Shown one piece after another: positions 35,836-44,903 of a stretch of DNA of 64,000 nt. The stretch comes from Pseudomonas karstica (GTDB lineage Bacteria; Pseudomonadota; Gammaproteobacteria; Pseudomonadales; Pseudomonadaceae): assembly GCF_009707515.1 (NCBI RefSeq), contig NZ_WLYI01000010.1:80674-144673 (forward strand). Reading direction: 5' to 3'. Numbering within the stretch: the first letter of the stretch is position 1; each line of letters opens with the position of its first letter. The notes under the pieces were generated by a model that saw only the letters and a list, made by a program, of their open reading frames with translations, made no database searches and was not told where the DNA came from. The position numbers were made by a program, and so were the translations under genes.

Positions 35836-37179
35836 TTACAAGATCCGGTACAGCAAGCGTTCGATCCTCACGCGGCTGACCCGCCGAAGGAACTTGCCCA
35901 CGGCAGGCGGGTATCCAAGCAGGGTGTCCAGTTGCTGGTAGCCCTCTATTCGCGAGGTGTGCCGAAAGATGCTGGCCAGCTCGGTACGTCGCGGCTCCAG
36001 CCACTCCCCCTTGGGATCATCGATCAGCAAGGCATTTTCCAGGTCCAGGCGAAACGCCCGAGGGTTGAGGTTGTTACCTGTGAGCAAGGTGTAGCGCTGG
36101 TCGACCCACATGCCCTTGAGGTGATAAGTGTTGTCGCCATCGCGCCACAGGTGCAGGTTCAACTGCCCGCTGTCGATCATCGGCTGGTGACGTTTGGCAA
36201 AGCGGCGCAGGCTGATTTCGTACAGATATGGCAGCGCGGCGATCACCTTGAAGGGCTCGCTGGGCGGAATATAGAAGTCGTTGGCGGTCTTGTCGCCGAC
36301 GACTACGTCGATCTTCACGCCTCGGGCCAGGGCTCGGTTGATTTCCCGTGTGACTGGCAACGGCAGGTTGAAATAGGGGGTGCAGAGGGTCAATTGATGT
36401 TGGGCACTGGCGATCAATTCACAGATAGCGCGGCTCAGGGGGTTGTTCTTGCCGACGCCCAGCAGCGGGCTGACTGACAGGCCAGGGTTGGCCACGCTAC
36501 CGGCGTTGGTGTCATAGGCTGCATGTTTCAGGCGGCTGCGCAGGTCGCCAATGTCATTGCGCAAGCTGCGGGTGCTGGGCAGATCGGGCAGGTCCAGGCG
36601 GTGCACGGCCTTGGAGGTCACCAGCCCATGTTCGACCAGATGCTGCATCGAGTCGGCCAGTGGCTTGTTGTGGATCAGGTGGTAACGGTCGAAGCGGTAC
36701 TTGTCGAACTTGTGCAGATAAACATTGTTAAGGCTGGCGCCGCTGTACAGCACGCTGTCATCAATCACGAAGCCCTTGAGGTGCAGCACGCCAAACAGTT
36801 CGCGGGTTTGCACCGGTACGCCGTACACCGGCACTTTGCTGTCGTGGGATTGGGTCATGGCCTGGTACCAGGCGCTGTTACCCGGCTGCTTGCCGGCGCC
36901 GATCAGGCCACGCTGGGCCCGCAGCCAGTCGACCACCACCACGATATCCAGTTCGGGCCGAGCGGCCTTGGCCGCGTGCAAAGCGTCATAGATCTCTTGC
37001 CCGGCCTCGTCCTGTTGCAGGTACAGCGCGATGATGTAGATACGCCGGGTAGCCTGGAAAATTTGTTCCAGCAAGCAACGGCGAAACTCAGCGGCGCCGC
37101 ACAGCACGTCGATGGCGTCGGGGGTGACAGGGAAGCCGCGCAGCTTGGGCAACAGGGAACGCTTGAAGAACGACGGCAT
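35836..37179 (-). CDS. pssA: CDP-diacylglycerol--serine O-phosphatidyltransferase (PLD-superfamily)
   Basis: A 447-residue peripheral membrane enzyme making phosphatidylserine from CDP-diacylglycerol and Ser, the first step to phosphatidylethanolamine. Two HKD motifs of the phospholipase D superfamily are visible, HLKGFVIDDSVLYSGAS and HLKGMWVDQRYTLLTGNN, in the arrangement of E. coli PssA (451 residues). The ATG at 37179 (MPSFFKRSLL) fits the family N-terminus; a longer frame to 37266 adds unrelated residues. Probably housekeeping; the neighbourhood with the NRPS cluster is likely incidental. Confidence 0.85.
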   Translation of the reverse strand: MPSFFKRSLLPKLRGFPVTPDAIDVLCGAAEFRRCLLEQIFQATRRIYIIALYLQQDEAGQEIYDALHAAKAARPELDIVVVVDWLRAQRGLIGAGKQPGNSAWYQAMTQSHDSKVPVYGVPVQTRELFGVLHLKGFVIDDSVLYSGASLNNVYLHKFDKYRFDRYHLIHNKPLADSMQHLVEHGLVTSKAVHRLDLPDLPSTRSLRNDIGDLRSRLKHAAYDTNAGSVANPGLSVSPLLGVGKNNPLSRAICELIASAQHQLTLCTPYFNLPLPVTREINRALARGVKIDVVVGDKTANDFYIPPSEPFKVIAALPYLYEISLRRFAKRHQPMIDSGQLNLHLWRDGDNTYHLKGMWVDQRYTLLTGNNLNPRAFRLDLENALLIDDPKGEWLEPRRTELASIFRHTSRIEGYQQLDTLLGYPPAVGKFLRRVSRVRIERLLYRIL

Positions 37180-37275
37180 GGGGCTCGCAATGGGTCTAAT
37201 CCGAAGAGTCCGAGAGCTTACACCATGGATGCTCTCAGGTCTTGTTGCTGGAAAGCAATAGCACATTGACCAAGA

Positions 37276-37289
37276 AGAACGATCGTTCT
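37276..37289. promoter_or_regulatory. 14-bp palindromic operator before the tetR-type gene
   Basis: AGAACGATCGTTCT is a perfect 14-bp palindrome ending 12 bases before the ATG of the TetR-family gene. This position suits autorepression, since TetR proteins bind such palindromes as dimers. Confidence 0.6.
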
Positions 37290-37301
37290 ACTGTATGCGT
37301 C

Positions 37302-37865
37302 ATGAACGATATGACAAGCAATGAAACCCGCGACATCATCCTGGATGTTACCGAAAAGCTGATCTACAAAAGTGGCATCGCCGCCACTGGCATGGATCTG
37401 CTGGTGAAAACGGCGGGCGTCTCCAGAAAGAGTGTTTACCGTTACTTCGCCAACAAGGACGAGTTGGTGCTTGCCGCCCTGCAGCGCCGCGATGAACGCT
37501 GGCTGCAGTGGCTACGCCATGAAGTGGAGCGCAGCGAAACCACCGGCGAGCGCCTGTTGGCGCTATTCAGTGCACTCAAGGCCTGGTTCGGTTCCAGCGA
37601 CTTTCGTGGCTGCGCATTCATCAATACCAGCGGTGAGACCGGCAACCCGCAAGACCCGGTGCGCCTGCTGGCCAAGGCCCATAAACAGAAACTGTTCGAG
37701 TACGTCCGCGAACTGTGTCAAGCACATGGCACCCCCGACCCGGACCAACAGGCCGCGCAACTGCTGATCCTGATCGATGGTGCTATTACTGTTGCCCTGG
37801 TCATGGGCGATTCAACGTCTGCCGATAATGCGCAATGCATGGCGCGAATGTTATTGGAATGTTGA
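37302..37865 (+). CDS. TetR-family transcriptional regulator
   Basis: A 187-residue regulator. The N-terminal helix-turn-helix is GMDLLVKTAGVSRKSVYRYF (about residues 28-47), followed by an all-helical ligand domain with the RGCAFINTSGE segment common in this branch. The start at ATG 37302 (MNDMTSNETRD) aligns the DNA-binding domain at the N-terminus. A longer frame from 37242 would include the operator palindrome. The next gene, 48 bases downstream on the same strand, encodes a DUF1348 protein and is the likely target together with the gene itself. The ligand is unknown. Confidence 0.88.
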   Translation: MNDMTSNETRDIILDVTEKLIYKSGIAATGMDLLVKTAGVSRKSVYRYFANKDELVLAALQRRDERWLQWLRHEVERSETTGERLLALFSALKAWFGSSDFRGCAFINTSGETGNPQDPVRLLAKAHKQKLFEYVRELCQAHGTPDPDQQAAQLLILIDGAITVALVMGDSTSADNAQCMARMLLEC

Positions 37866-37913
37866 ACCCGCGACCTCGTGCAGCGTCCATCTGAGTTGTT
37901 CAGGAGTTGTTCT

Positions 37914-38393
37914 ATGTCATCCAACGCTGAAGTACGCCCTCCTCTGCCACCGTTTACCCGTGAGTCGGCCCTTGAAAAGATTCGTCTGGCCGAAGACGGC
38001 TGGAATTCCCGGGACCCGCAGCGGGTATCCCTGGCCTACACCCTGAATACGAAATGGCGCAATCGCGCGGAATTCGCCAATAACCGTGAAGAAGCCAAAG
38101 GGTTCCTGACTCGCAAGTGGGCCAAGGAGTTGGATTATCGGCTGATCAAGGAGTTGTGGGCCTTTACCGACAACCGTATTGCCGTGCGTTATGCCTACGA
38201 ATGGCACGACGATTCCGGCAATTGGTTCCGCTCCTACGGCAATGAAAACTGGGAGTTTGACCAGGACGGCCTGATGTCCAATCGCTACGCCTGCATCAAC
38301 GACATGCCGATCAAGAAAAGCGAGCGCAAGTTCCACTGGCCGCTGGGGCGGCGGCCAGATGATCACCCGGGACTTTCTGAATTGGGACTATAG
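37914..38393 (+). CDS. DUF1348 NTF2-like protein
   Basis: A 159-residue cytosolic protein of the DUF1348 family (NTF2-like fold), function unknown. Family-typical stretches are [39 protein letters not shown] and [21 protein letters not shown] strong AGGAG lies before ATG 37914. It is probably co-transcribed with the TetR gene, a common pairing. Its TAG stop is directly followed by a degenerate REP arm. Confidence 0.88.
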   Translation: MSSNAEVRPPLPPFTRESALEKIRLAEDGWNSRDPQRVSLAYTLNTKWRNRAEFANNREEAKGFLTRKWAKELDYRLIKELWAFTDNRIAVRYAYEWHDDSGNWFRSYGNENWEFDQDGLMSNRYACINDMPIKKSERKFHWPLGRRPDDHPGLSELGL

Positions 38394-38636
38394 GCCCGAG
38401 GTTGCAATAAGCGCCGCAGGACCTTCAACAATTCCAAAACCCAGGCGACTGCTGCGCAGCCGATCGCAGGCTGCGCCAGCGGCTACAAATGATCAGTGAT
38501 CAGCTCGATCCCTGTAGCCGCTGACGAGGCACGAGGCTGCGATAAGGGCCGAAGGACCTTCAACAATTTCAAAACCCAGGCGACTGCTGCGCAGCCGATC
38601 GCAGGCTGCGCCAGCGGCTACACGCTACAGCGGCTA
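38394..38636. repeat. REP doublet between convergent genes
   Basis: Nearly two copies of the REP unit that forms the 134-bp array at 48.8 kb, offset here by 135 bp (cgact at 38446 and 38581). The inverted arms are CAGCGGCTAC and GTAGCCGCTG (38514). The left edge touches the DUF1348 stop codon, and the right edge includes the TAG stop of the convergent dehydrogenase gene. This is a typical position for such hairpin elements. Confidence 0.85.
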
Positions 38637-39794
38637 CTCCTGACTCAAGCCAACCCGATACAACACGCCATTGTCCTCATCCGTCAACACGTACAGAAAT
38701 CCATCCGGCCCCTGTCGCACATCGCGAATTCGCGCCTTCAACTCGCCTAGCAGGCGCTCTTCGTGGATCACCTTGTCCCCGTCGAACTGCAGGCGGATCA
38801 GCTCCTGGCTAACCAGTGCCCCGATAAACAGGTTGTGCTGCCAGGCCTTGAAGCGGTCGGCATCGTAGAACGCCATGCCGCTGATACCCGGTGATTTCTC
38901 CCAGACATGGTGAGGTTGTACGGTTCCTTCTGCAGTCTTACCCTTGGCCTCGGGAATCGGGGTCAGGGAATAATTGATGCCATGGGTCGCCAACGGCCAG
39001 CCATAGTTTTTCCCTCGCTCAATGATGTTGACCTCATCACCGCCCCGAGGACCGTGTTCGTTTTCCCACAGCGTGCCGCTCCACGGGTTCAGCGCCGCAC
39101 CTTGGGGGTTGCGCTGGCCATAGGACCAAATCTCGGGCCGGGCGCCCTCCTGGCCAACAAAGGGGTTGTCTTGCGGCACGCGGCCATCCGGAAAGATTCG
39201 TACGACCTTGCCTTGCAGTTTGTCCAGGTCCTGGGCAGTCGGGCGGTCGTTGTTTTCCCCAAGGGTCACAAACAGATAACCATCACGGTCAAACACCAAC
39301 CGCGAACCAAAGTGATTACTGGTGGAGAGCTTGGGCTCCTGGCGCAGGATTACCTGGAAGTCCTTCAAGCCACTCAAGTCATCGGTCAAGCGCCCTCGCC
39401 CCACGGCGGTGCCGGCAGTGCCCCCCTTGCCGCCCCCTTCGGCGTAAGACAGGTAGACCAGCCGGTCCTGCTTGAAGTCCGGCGAGAGCACCACATCCAG
39501 CAAACCACCCTGCCCCTTGGCCCAGACTTGCGGCACGCCGCTCAACGGGCTCGACAGTTTGCCCTCGGGGCTGACAAACCGCAGGTTGCCAGGCCGCTCA
39601 GTGACCAGGAAACCTTGCTTGTCCGGCAGAAAAGCCAGCGCCCAGGGATGATCCAGGCCTTCGACAATCGGGGTGACGGTCACACTGCCTTGTTCACTGG
39701 GGAACTGTTGAGCATCGCCAGCAGAAACAGGCATCGCCAGGGGCAGCAATACGCTGGCGCAGAAGGTCGCTAGAAGGGTTTTGCGTAAAAACAT
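38634..39794 (-). CDS. PQQ-dependent (Asd-type) sugar dehydrogenase, periplasmic
   Basis: A 386-residue exported protein (signal MFLRKTLLATFCASVLLPLA...) of the glucose/sorbosone dehydrogenase family, a six-bladed propeller related to soluble PQQ glucose dehydrogenase and E. coli YliI. Recognisable segments are GLDHPWALAFLPD, GGLLDVVLSPDF, SNHFGSRLVFDRDG, YGQRNPQGAALNPW and WENEHGPRGGDEVN. It oxidises aldoses, passing electrons to PQQ; the exact substrate is not known. The ATG at 39794 has AAGGAAA upstream. The stop TAG coincides with the GTAG start of a REP element on the same strand, so the last codons abut or derive from the insertion. Confidence 0.87.
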   Translation of the reverse strand: MFLRKTLLATFCASVLLPLAMPVSAGDAQQFPSEQGSVTVTPIVEGLDHPWALAFLPDKQGFLVTERPGNLRFVSPEGKLSSPLSGVPQVWAKGQGGLLDVVLSPDFKQDRLVYLSYAEGGGKGGTAGTAVGRGRLTDDLSGLKDFQVILRQEPKLSTSNHFGSRLVFDRDGYLFVTLGENNDRPTAQDLDKLQGKVVRIFPDGRVPQDNPFVGQEGARPEIWSYGQRNPQGAALNPWSGTLWENEHGPRGGDEVNIIERGKNYGWPLATHGINYSLTPIPEAKGKTAEGTVQPHHVWEKSPGISGMAFYDADRFKAWQHNLFIGALVSQELIRLQFDGDKVIHEERLLGELKARIRDVRQGPDGFLYVLTDEDNGVLYRVGLSQE

Positions 39795-39840
39795 ACCGTG
39801 GATTTCCTTGTTCTCATCACGCACTCAATCGCCGCAGCCC

Positions 39841-40158
39841 TCAAGGCTGGCGATTACCATTGGCGTCGCGGGTGGGGGCTTGCGGTTGAATCGCAGGCGG
39901 CGTCGGTGATGCATCACGCTGCGGGTAACGGTTACCGATCCCGCCATTTTCCAGGGTCGGCGGGCGGGGTACCGGGGCGATTTGAGGGCCACGAGCGTTT
40001 GGCGTATTGGGTTGGGTGCCCTGCATGCTGTTGGGATTGGCCCGATGAATAGGGCTGTTATAGGGATTGTTGTTGCCGGGCAGGTTTTGCGCCTGCACCC
40101 ACGAAGTAAGTGCCAGACCCAACGCCAGCACTGCAAGATTGCGCATACAGGTGTTCAT
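39841..40158 (-). CDS. Small exported Pro/Asn-rich hypothetical protein
   Basis: A 105-residue protein with a signal peptide (NLAVLALGLALTSWVQAQ, cleavage after AQA). The mature region is disordered and rich in Pro, Asn and Arg. GAGG lies 8 bases before ATG 40158. It is upstream of the sugar dehydrogenase on the same strand (46-base gap) and divergent from ku. No domain is recognised. Confidence 0.65.
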   Translation of the reverse strand: MNTCMRNLAVLALGLALTSWVQAQNLPGNNNPYNSPIHRANPNSMQGTQPNTPNARGPQIAPVPRPPTLENGGIGNRYPQRDASPTPPAIQPQAPTRDANGNRQP

Positions 40159-40352
40159 GACAAAGCCTCTGTGTGGCGAGTGATATCTCTTTCGATAACA
40201 CGCTACGCCAGGGGTTCGCCTTTGGTAACTAAATAGTTTCCGATCAGGTGTAACACGATCTGTCTGAGGCACCGGCACCAGCTAGCCGACAATGGAAACT
40301 TTTGCCAAAGCCTTCGTGTCACCTGAAGACCACACTCTTGAGGACGACAGAC

Positions 40353-41201
40353 ATGCCACGGGCTATCTGGAAAGGCGCAATCAGTTTCGGCTTGGTCCAC
40401 ATCCCGGTGTCGCTGGTTTCGGCAACGTCTTCCCAAGGCGTCGATTTCGACTGGCTGGACAAACGCAGCATGGACCCGGTGGGCTACAAGCGCATCAATA
40501 AGAGCACCGGCAAGGAAGTCACCAAGGACCACATCGTCAAGGGCGTAGCCTACGAGAAAGGTCGCTACGTAGTGCTCAGCGAAGACGAAATCCGCTCGGC
40601 TCACCCCAAGTCCACCCAGACCATCGAAATCATCGCCTTCGTGGCCAGCGATCAGATTCCCTTGCAAAACATCGATACGCCCTACTTCCTCGCGCCCGAC
40701 AAACGCGGCGGCAAAGTCTACGCACTGCTGCGCGAAACCCTGAAGAAAACCCAAAAGGTGGCGTTGGCCAATGTGGTGCTGCACACCAAACAACACTTGG
40801 CAGCCTTGATGCCATTGGACTCGGCCCTGGTCCTGGTGATGCTGCGCTGGCCAGCCGAAGTGCGCAGCCTGGATGAGCTGGAATTGGGCAGCGATGTAAC
40901 CAAACCGACACTGGCCAAGGGTGAGTTGGATATGGCCAAACGCTTGGTGCAAGACATGAGCGCCGACTGGCAACCCGAGAAGTACCGCGACAGCTTCCAG
41001 GACAAGATCATGGCGCTGGTGGAGAAAAAGGCCAAGGCCGGCAAGATCGAAGACGTTGAGTCGGACCAAGGCCGCGACGAACGTAAATCGGCCGATGTCA
41101 TTGACCTCACGGAACTGCTCAAACGCAGCCTGGCCGGCAAGCCTGCGCGCAAAAACTCAACGAAAAGTCCCGCCGCCAAAAAGACCGTCAAGGCCTCCTG
41201 A
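40353..41201 (+). CDS. ku: Non-homologous end-joining protein Ku
   Basis: A 282-residue bacterial Ku homodimer subunit that binds DNA double-strand ends and recruits LigD. The N-terminal MPRAIWKGAISFGLVHIPV and the core with GRYVVLSEDEI are conserved. The C-terminal tail is Lys-rich (KSPAAKKTVK), as usual for DNA-binding Ku tails. GAGGA lies 9 bases before ATG 40353. It is followed 24 bases later by ligD in the same direction. Confidence 0.93.
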   Translation: MPRAIWKGAISFGLVHIPVSLVSATSSQGVDFDWLDKRSMDPVGYKRINKSTGKEVTKDHIVKGVAYEKGRYVVLSEDEIRSAHPKSTQTIEIIAFVASDQIPLQNIDTPYFLAPDKRGGKVYALLRETLKKTQKVALANVVLHTKQHLAALMPLDSALVLVMLRWPAEVRSLDELELGSDVTKPTLAKGELDMAKRLVQDMSADWQPEKYRDSFQDKIMALVEKKAKAGKIEDVESDQGRDERKSADVIDLTELLKRSLAGKPARKNSTKSPAAKKTVKAS

Positions 41202-41225
41202 GCCCTCAACACGAGGTAAATCGCC

Positions 41226-43724
41226 ATGACCAAGCCGCTGAGTGAATACAACCGCAAGCGTGACTTCGAGGTGACTGCCGAACCTTCCGGTTCTTCGGCC
41301 CGTGGCAAGCGCCACGCTCGGGCCCCCGCGTTCGTGATTCAAAAACACGACGCACGCAACCTGCATTACGATTTTCGCCTGGAGCTGGATGGGGTGCTCA
41401 AAAGCTGGGCGGTGCCCAAGGGACCGAGCCTGGATCCAAGCCAGAAACGCCTGGCCGTCCACGTTGAAGACCACCCCCTGAGCTACGGCAGTTTCGAAGG
41501 CAAAATACCCGCCGGGCAATACGGCGCCGGCGACGTGATCGTCTGGGATCGCGGTGTCTGGCAACCCCACGACGAGCCACGCAAAGCCTATGCGGCAGGC
41601 AAACTGAAATTCACCTTGATTGGTGAAAAGCTGTCCGGCGACTGGACGCTGGTGCGTACCCGCCTCAAAGGCAGCGGCGACAAGGAGCAGTGGCTGTTGA
41701 TCAAGGAAAACGATCAACAGGCCCGCCCCGTTACCGACTACGATATCGTCCAGGCCGAGCCGAAAAGCGTCCTGAGCGGCGAAACCGTAGGCAGCCCGAA
41801 AACGGCCGCCCGCCCCAGGAAAACCAGCCGCAAACCCTCAGCCGTTCTGCCCGATCAATTCACCCCTCAATTGGCAACTCTGGTAGACCGCGCGCCAGCA
41901 GGCGATTGGGTGTACGAAATAAAATTCGACGGCTACCGCATCCTGGCCCGCATCCGCGACGGCGAGGTACGCCTGTTTACCCGCAACGGCCATGACTGGA
42001 CCGATCGCCTACCGCGCCAGACAAAGGCCCTGCAGGCGCTGAAGCTCAAGGACAGTTGGCTCGATGGCGAGGTGGTCAGCCTGAACGCCGAGGGTCTGCC
42101 GGACTTCCAGGCGCTGCAAAACGCTTTTGATATCGGACGCAGCCTGGACATTGTTTATTACCTGTTTGACGCACCATTTCTGGAAGGCCGCGATCTGCGC
42201 GAAGAGCCCGTGGAGAAGCGACGTGCAGCCCTCAAAGAGGTGCTGGAACGCCGTAAAAGCAAATTGCTGCGCTTCTCCGAAGCCTTTGCCGCCAGCCAAC
42301 GCGATATCTTCGAAAGCGCCTGCGACCTGGCCCTGGAAGGCGTGATCGGCAAGCGGGCCGGGAGCCCGTATAGATCAACCCGCAGTACCGACTGGATCAA
42401 ACTCAAGTGTCGGTTGCAACAGGAGTTCGTGATTGTCGGCTACACCCGCCCCCAAGGCTCGCGCAGCGGGTTCGGCGCGTTGTTACTGGCAGTCAATGAT
42501 GAGTGCGGCCTGGTGTATGCCGGGCGCGTGGGCACTGGTTTCAATCAAGCCTCGCTGAAAAACATCCGCGAGAAATTGAAGCCTCTGGAACGCGACGCAT
42601 CGCCACTGGAAAAGCCCCTGACCAACGCTCAAGCTCGCGGGGCTCATTGGGTTGAGCCACGACTGGTTGCGCAAGTGCAGTTTTACGAATGGACCCGCGA
42701 AGGTGTAGTGCGCCAAGCTGCATTTGCCGGGTTGCGTACAGACAAACCGGTAGAGCAGATCATTCACGAGCAGCCGCGCACGGCAAAATCGCTGAAAAAA
42801 TCGCCGGTAAAAACCACAGCAGCCGATAGCACACTGGTTGGCGTCAAAATCACTCACCCCGACCGAGTGATCGACCCGCAGAGCGGGACGCAAAAACTAC
42901 AACTGGCGCAGTTCTATGAAGGCATCAGCCAGTGGATCATGCCGTTCTTGCGCAACCGCCCGGTGTCCTTGCTCAGGGCTCCGGAAGGCATTGCGGGTGA
43001 GCAGTTCTTCCAGAAACATTCCGAGCACCTGGCCATTCCCAAGATCAAGCAATTGGATCAGGCCCTGGACCCAGGCCATGCGCGGTTGATGGAAATCGAC
43101 CGCCTGGCAGCGCTGATCGGTGCCGTGCAGATGGGCACCGTCGAATTGCACACCTGGGGCGCCACGACGGACAAGATCGAAACCCCCGACCTGTTCGTAC
43201 TCGATCTCGACCCCGATCCTGCATTGCCCTGGAAAGCGATGCTGGAAGCCGCACAACTGACCTTGTCGGTGCTTGATGAGTTAGGGCTGGAGGCGTTTGT
43301 CAAAACCAGCGGCGGCAAGGGTTTGCACCTGATCGTGCCATTAGCCCGCAAAAATGACTGGGAAACCGTAAAAGCCTTCGCCAAGGCCATCGCCCAGTTC
43401 ATGACGCGACAATTGCCGGAACGCTTCACCGCAACCTCAGGCCCGAAAAACCGTATGGGGAAGATCTTTATCGATTACCTGCGCAATGCCCGCGGCGCCA
43501 GTACAGTGGCAACCTACTCGGTGCGGGCAAGACCGGGGCTGCCCGTATCGGTGCCCATCGATCGAGAGGAGTTGAAAACCTTGCGCAGTGCCCAGCAGTG
43601 GACTGTCGATAATTTGCTGGACCGTTTGCAGGGCTTGAAGCAAGACCCGTGGGCGGGTTATACCAACCGGCAGACGATCAGCAAGAAGATGTGGAAGAAG
43701 CTGGGAGCGAACCCGCCAGGCTAG
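41226..43724 (+). CDS. ligD: ATP-dependent DNA ligase LigD (phosphoesterase-ligase-polymerase)
   Basis: An 832-residue multifunctional end-joining enzyme in the Pseudomonas domain order. The phosphoesterase domain is N-terminal (about 30-165; His41, Asp43 and His47 in HDARNLHYDF). The ligase domain is central, with the adenylated Lys233 in EIKFDGYR and an OB fold to about 520. The C-terminal primase-polymerase (about 550-830) has the metal-binding pair in DLDPDP and KTSGGKGLHLIVPL. All signature residues are present. It forms the NHEJ module with ku, useful for repair in stationary phase or after desiccation. Confidence 0.94.
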   Translation: MTKPLSEYNRKRDFEVTAEPSGSSARGKRHARAPAFVIQKHDARNLHYDFRLELDGVLKSWAVPKGPSLDPSQKRLAVHVEDHPLSYGSFEGKIPAGQYGAGDVIVWDRGVWQPHDEPRKAYAAGKLKFTLIGEKLSGDWTLVRTRLKGSGDKEQWLLIKENDQQARPVTDYDIVQAEPKSVLSGETVGSPKTAARPRKTSRKPSAVLPDQFTPQLATLVDRAPAGDWVYEIKFDGYRILARIRDGEVRLFTRNGHDWTDRLPRQTKALQALKLKDSWLDGEVVSLNAEGLPDFQALQNAFDIGRSLDIVYYLFDAPFLEGRDLREEPVEKRRAALKEVLERRKSKLLRFSEAFAASQRDIFESACDLALEGVIGKRAGSPYRSTRSTDWIKLKCRLQQEFVIVGYTRPQGSRSGFGALLLAVNDECGLVYAGRVGTGFNQASLKNIREKLKPLERDASPLEKPLTNAQARGAHWVEPRLVAQVQFYEWTREGVVRQAAFAGLRTDKPVEQIIHEQPRTAKSLKKSPVKTTAADSTLVGVKITHPDRVIDPQSGTQKLQLAQFYEGISQWIMPFLRNRPVSLLRAPEGIAGEQFFQKHSEHLAIPKIKQLDQALDPGHARLMEIDRLAALIGAVQMGTVELHTWGATTDKIETPDLFVLDLDPDPALPWKAMLEAAQLTLSVLDELGLEAFVKTSGGKGLHLIVPLARKNDWETVKAFAKAIAQFMTRQLPERFTATSGPKNRMGKIFIDYLRNARGASTVATYSVRARPGLPVSVPIDREELKTLRSAQQWTVDNLLDRLQGLKQDPWAGYTNRQTISKKMWKKLGANPPG

Positions 43725-43743
43725 GCCGCTCCCTGGTGCGCTC

Positions 43744-44643
43744 TCAGATCAGCAGGAAGATCGCCGCCAATCCAGCAAAGATCCCCCACTTTTCCAGGTA
43801 GTAAAGCTTACGATTGCGCTTTTTCAGCGCTTTTCCCCGCAGACGAATCTTATACAAGTGGGTAAAGGCGCGATTCAAGCCTCCGGTTCTGTCGCCGACA
43901 TCATTGGGAGAGCCAGCGGCGGCCATTACGTTGCGGCTGAACCAGCGGTTGAAGGCGGCTGCCCAGCGATACTTCATCGGGCGCTCGATATCGCAGAACA
44001 AAATGATGCGATTGTGCTGGGTGGTGTTTTCCGCGTAGTGGATGTATGTCTCGTCGAACATCACCGGCTCGCCGTCGCGCCAGTGGTAACTCTCGCCATC
44101 CACGCTGATGTAGCAACCCGGATCGTTAGGGGTGTCCAGCCCCAGGTGGTAACGGTAGGAGCCGGCGTATGGATCACGATGGCGCACCAGCTTGGAGCCC
44201 GCAGGCAACTCGGCAAACATCGCCGCCTTGACCGAGCCGATGCTTTGCAACAACTCAGTGGTACGCGGACACAGTTTCATGGCTGAAGGATGACTGTCGC
44301 CGTACCACTTCAGATAAAAACGTTTCCACCCCGATTTGAAGAACGAGTTGAAACCTACATCATTGTATTCGTCCGAACGCTTGATCTCCCCGGCCTGCAT
44401 CAGTTTCCGGCCTTCCTCGCGGATATCTTCCCAATGCTCTTGCAGCGGGCTCAGGTCCGGGAAGTCACTGGGGGAAAGGTAGGGACGACTGGGCAATTTG
44501 GAGAACAGGTAGAGAAAGCAATTCACCGGCGCCAGGAAGCTGGAGTGGTCACTTAGCTGGCGGCCCAGCTTATGTCGCACCCGACCACGCAGGTGTACAT
44601 ACGCAATGGAGACAACGTAGAGAGCTACAATAATGAGTTTCAA
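43744..44643 (-). CDS. lpxO: Lipid A hydroxylase LpxO (aspartyl/asparaginyl beta-hydroxylase family)
   Basis: A 299-residue Fe(II)/2-oxoglutarate dioxygenase with hydrophobic N- and C-terminal membrane anchors (LIIVALYVVSIAYV; WGIFAGLAAIFLLI). Iron ligands are expected in LVRHRDPYAGS (HxD) and the distal His of ETYIHYAENTTQHNRII, with Arg for 2-oxoglutarate. It 2-hydroxylates a secondary lauroyl chain of lipid A. Length and anchors match Pseudomonas LpxO. It is convergent with ligD, with only 19 bases between the stops. Confidence 0.88.
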   Translation of the reverse strand: MKLIIVALYVVSIAYVHLRGRVRHKLGRQLSDHSSFLAPVNCFLYLFSKLPSRPYLSPSDFPDLSPLQEHWEDIREEGRKLMQAGEIKRSDEYNDVGFNSFFKSGWKRFYLKWYGDSHPSAMKLCPRTTELLQSIGSVKAAMFAELPAGSKLVRHRDPYAGSYRYHLGLDTPNDPGCYISVDGESYHWRDGEPVMFDETYIHYAENTTQHNRIILFCDIERPMKYRWAAAFNRWFSRNVMAAAGSPNDVGDRTGGLNRAFTHLYKIRLRGKALKKRNRKLYYLEKWGIFAGLAAIFLLI

Positions 44644-44867
44644 GAGAATTCGTCACACGTCAGAAGAGAACAGGCTGCTCCTGCAAGCCCCTGACGACCG
44701 AGGCTTGAATAAGCAGCACCTGAAATCACAATTCACAAACTGGCAACTGAACGGCTCGGTGATAGTCCGGTCGTGGCCATTGGCTGTTATTTTAGCCACA
44801 GTTGTAACCAAAGGTTAACTAAGAATTGTGAAAAGCTGTCCAATCTTTGTGCTATGCAAGGTTAACA

Positions 44868-44890
44868 GCGAGGTGAACGGCTCCCCTCGC
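44868..44890 (-). terminator. Weak hairpin downstream of wzz
   Basis: GCGAGG (44868-44873) pairs with CCTCGC (44885-44890), 14 bases past the wzz stop on the minus strand. Only a 6-bp stem and no T run, so its terminating activity is doubtful. Confidence 0.3.
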
Positions 44891-44903
44891 CCACCCGCTC
44901 GAC

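Noticed and set aside
35836..37179. PLD-like gene as part of the NRPS cluster (phospholipid resistance)
   Set aside because: The two HKD motifs and length identify housekeeping PssA; it is convergent and separated by a hairpin.
44811..44866. AAGGTTAAC direct repeat (44811 and 44858)
   Set aside because: Two 9-bp copies in an AT-rich gap between lpxO and wzz; the spacing does not fit a known regulator and chance cannot be excluded.
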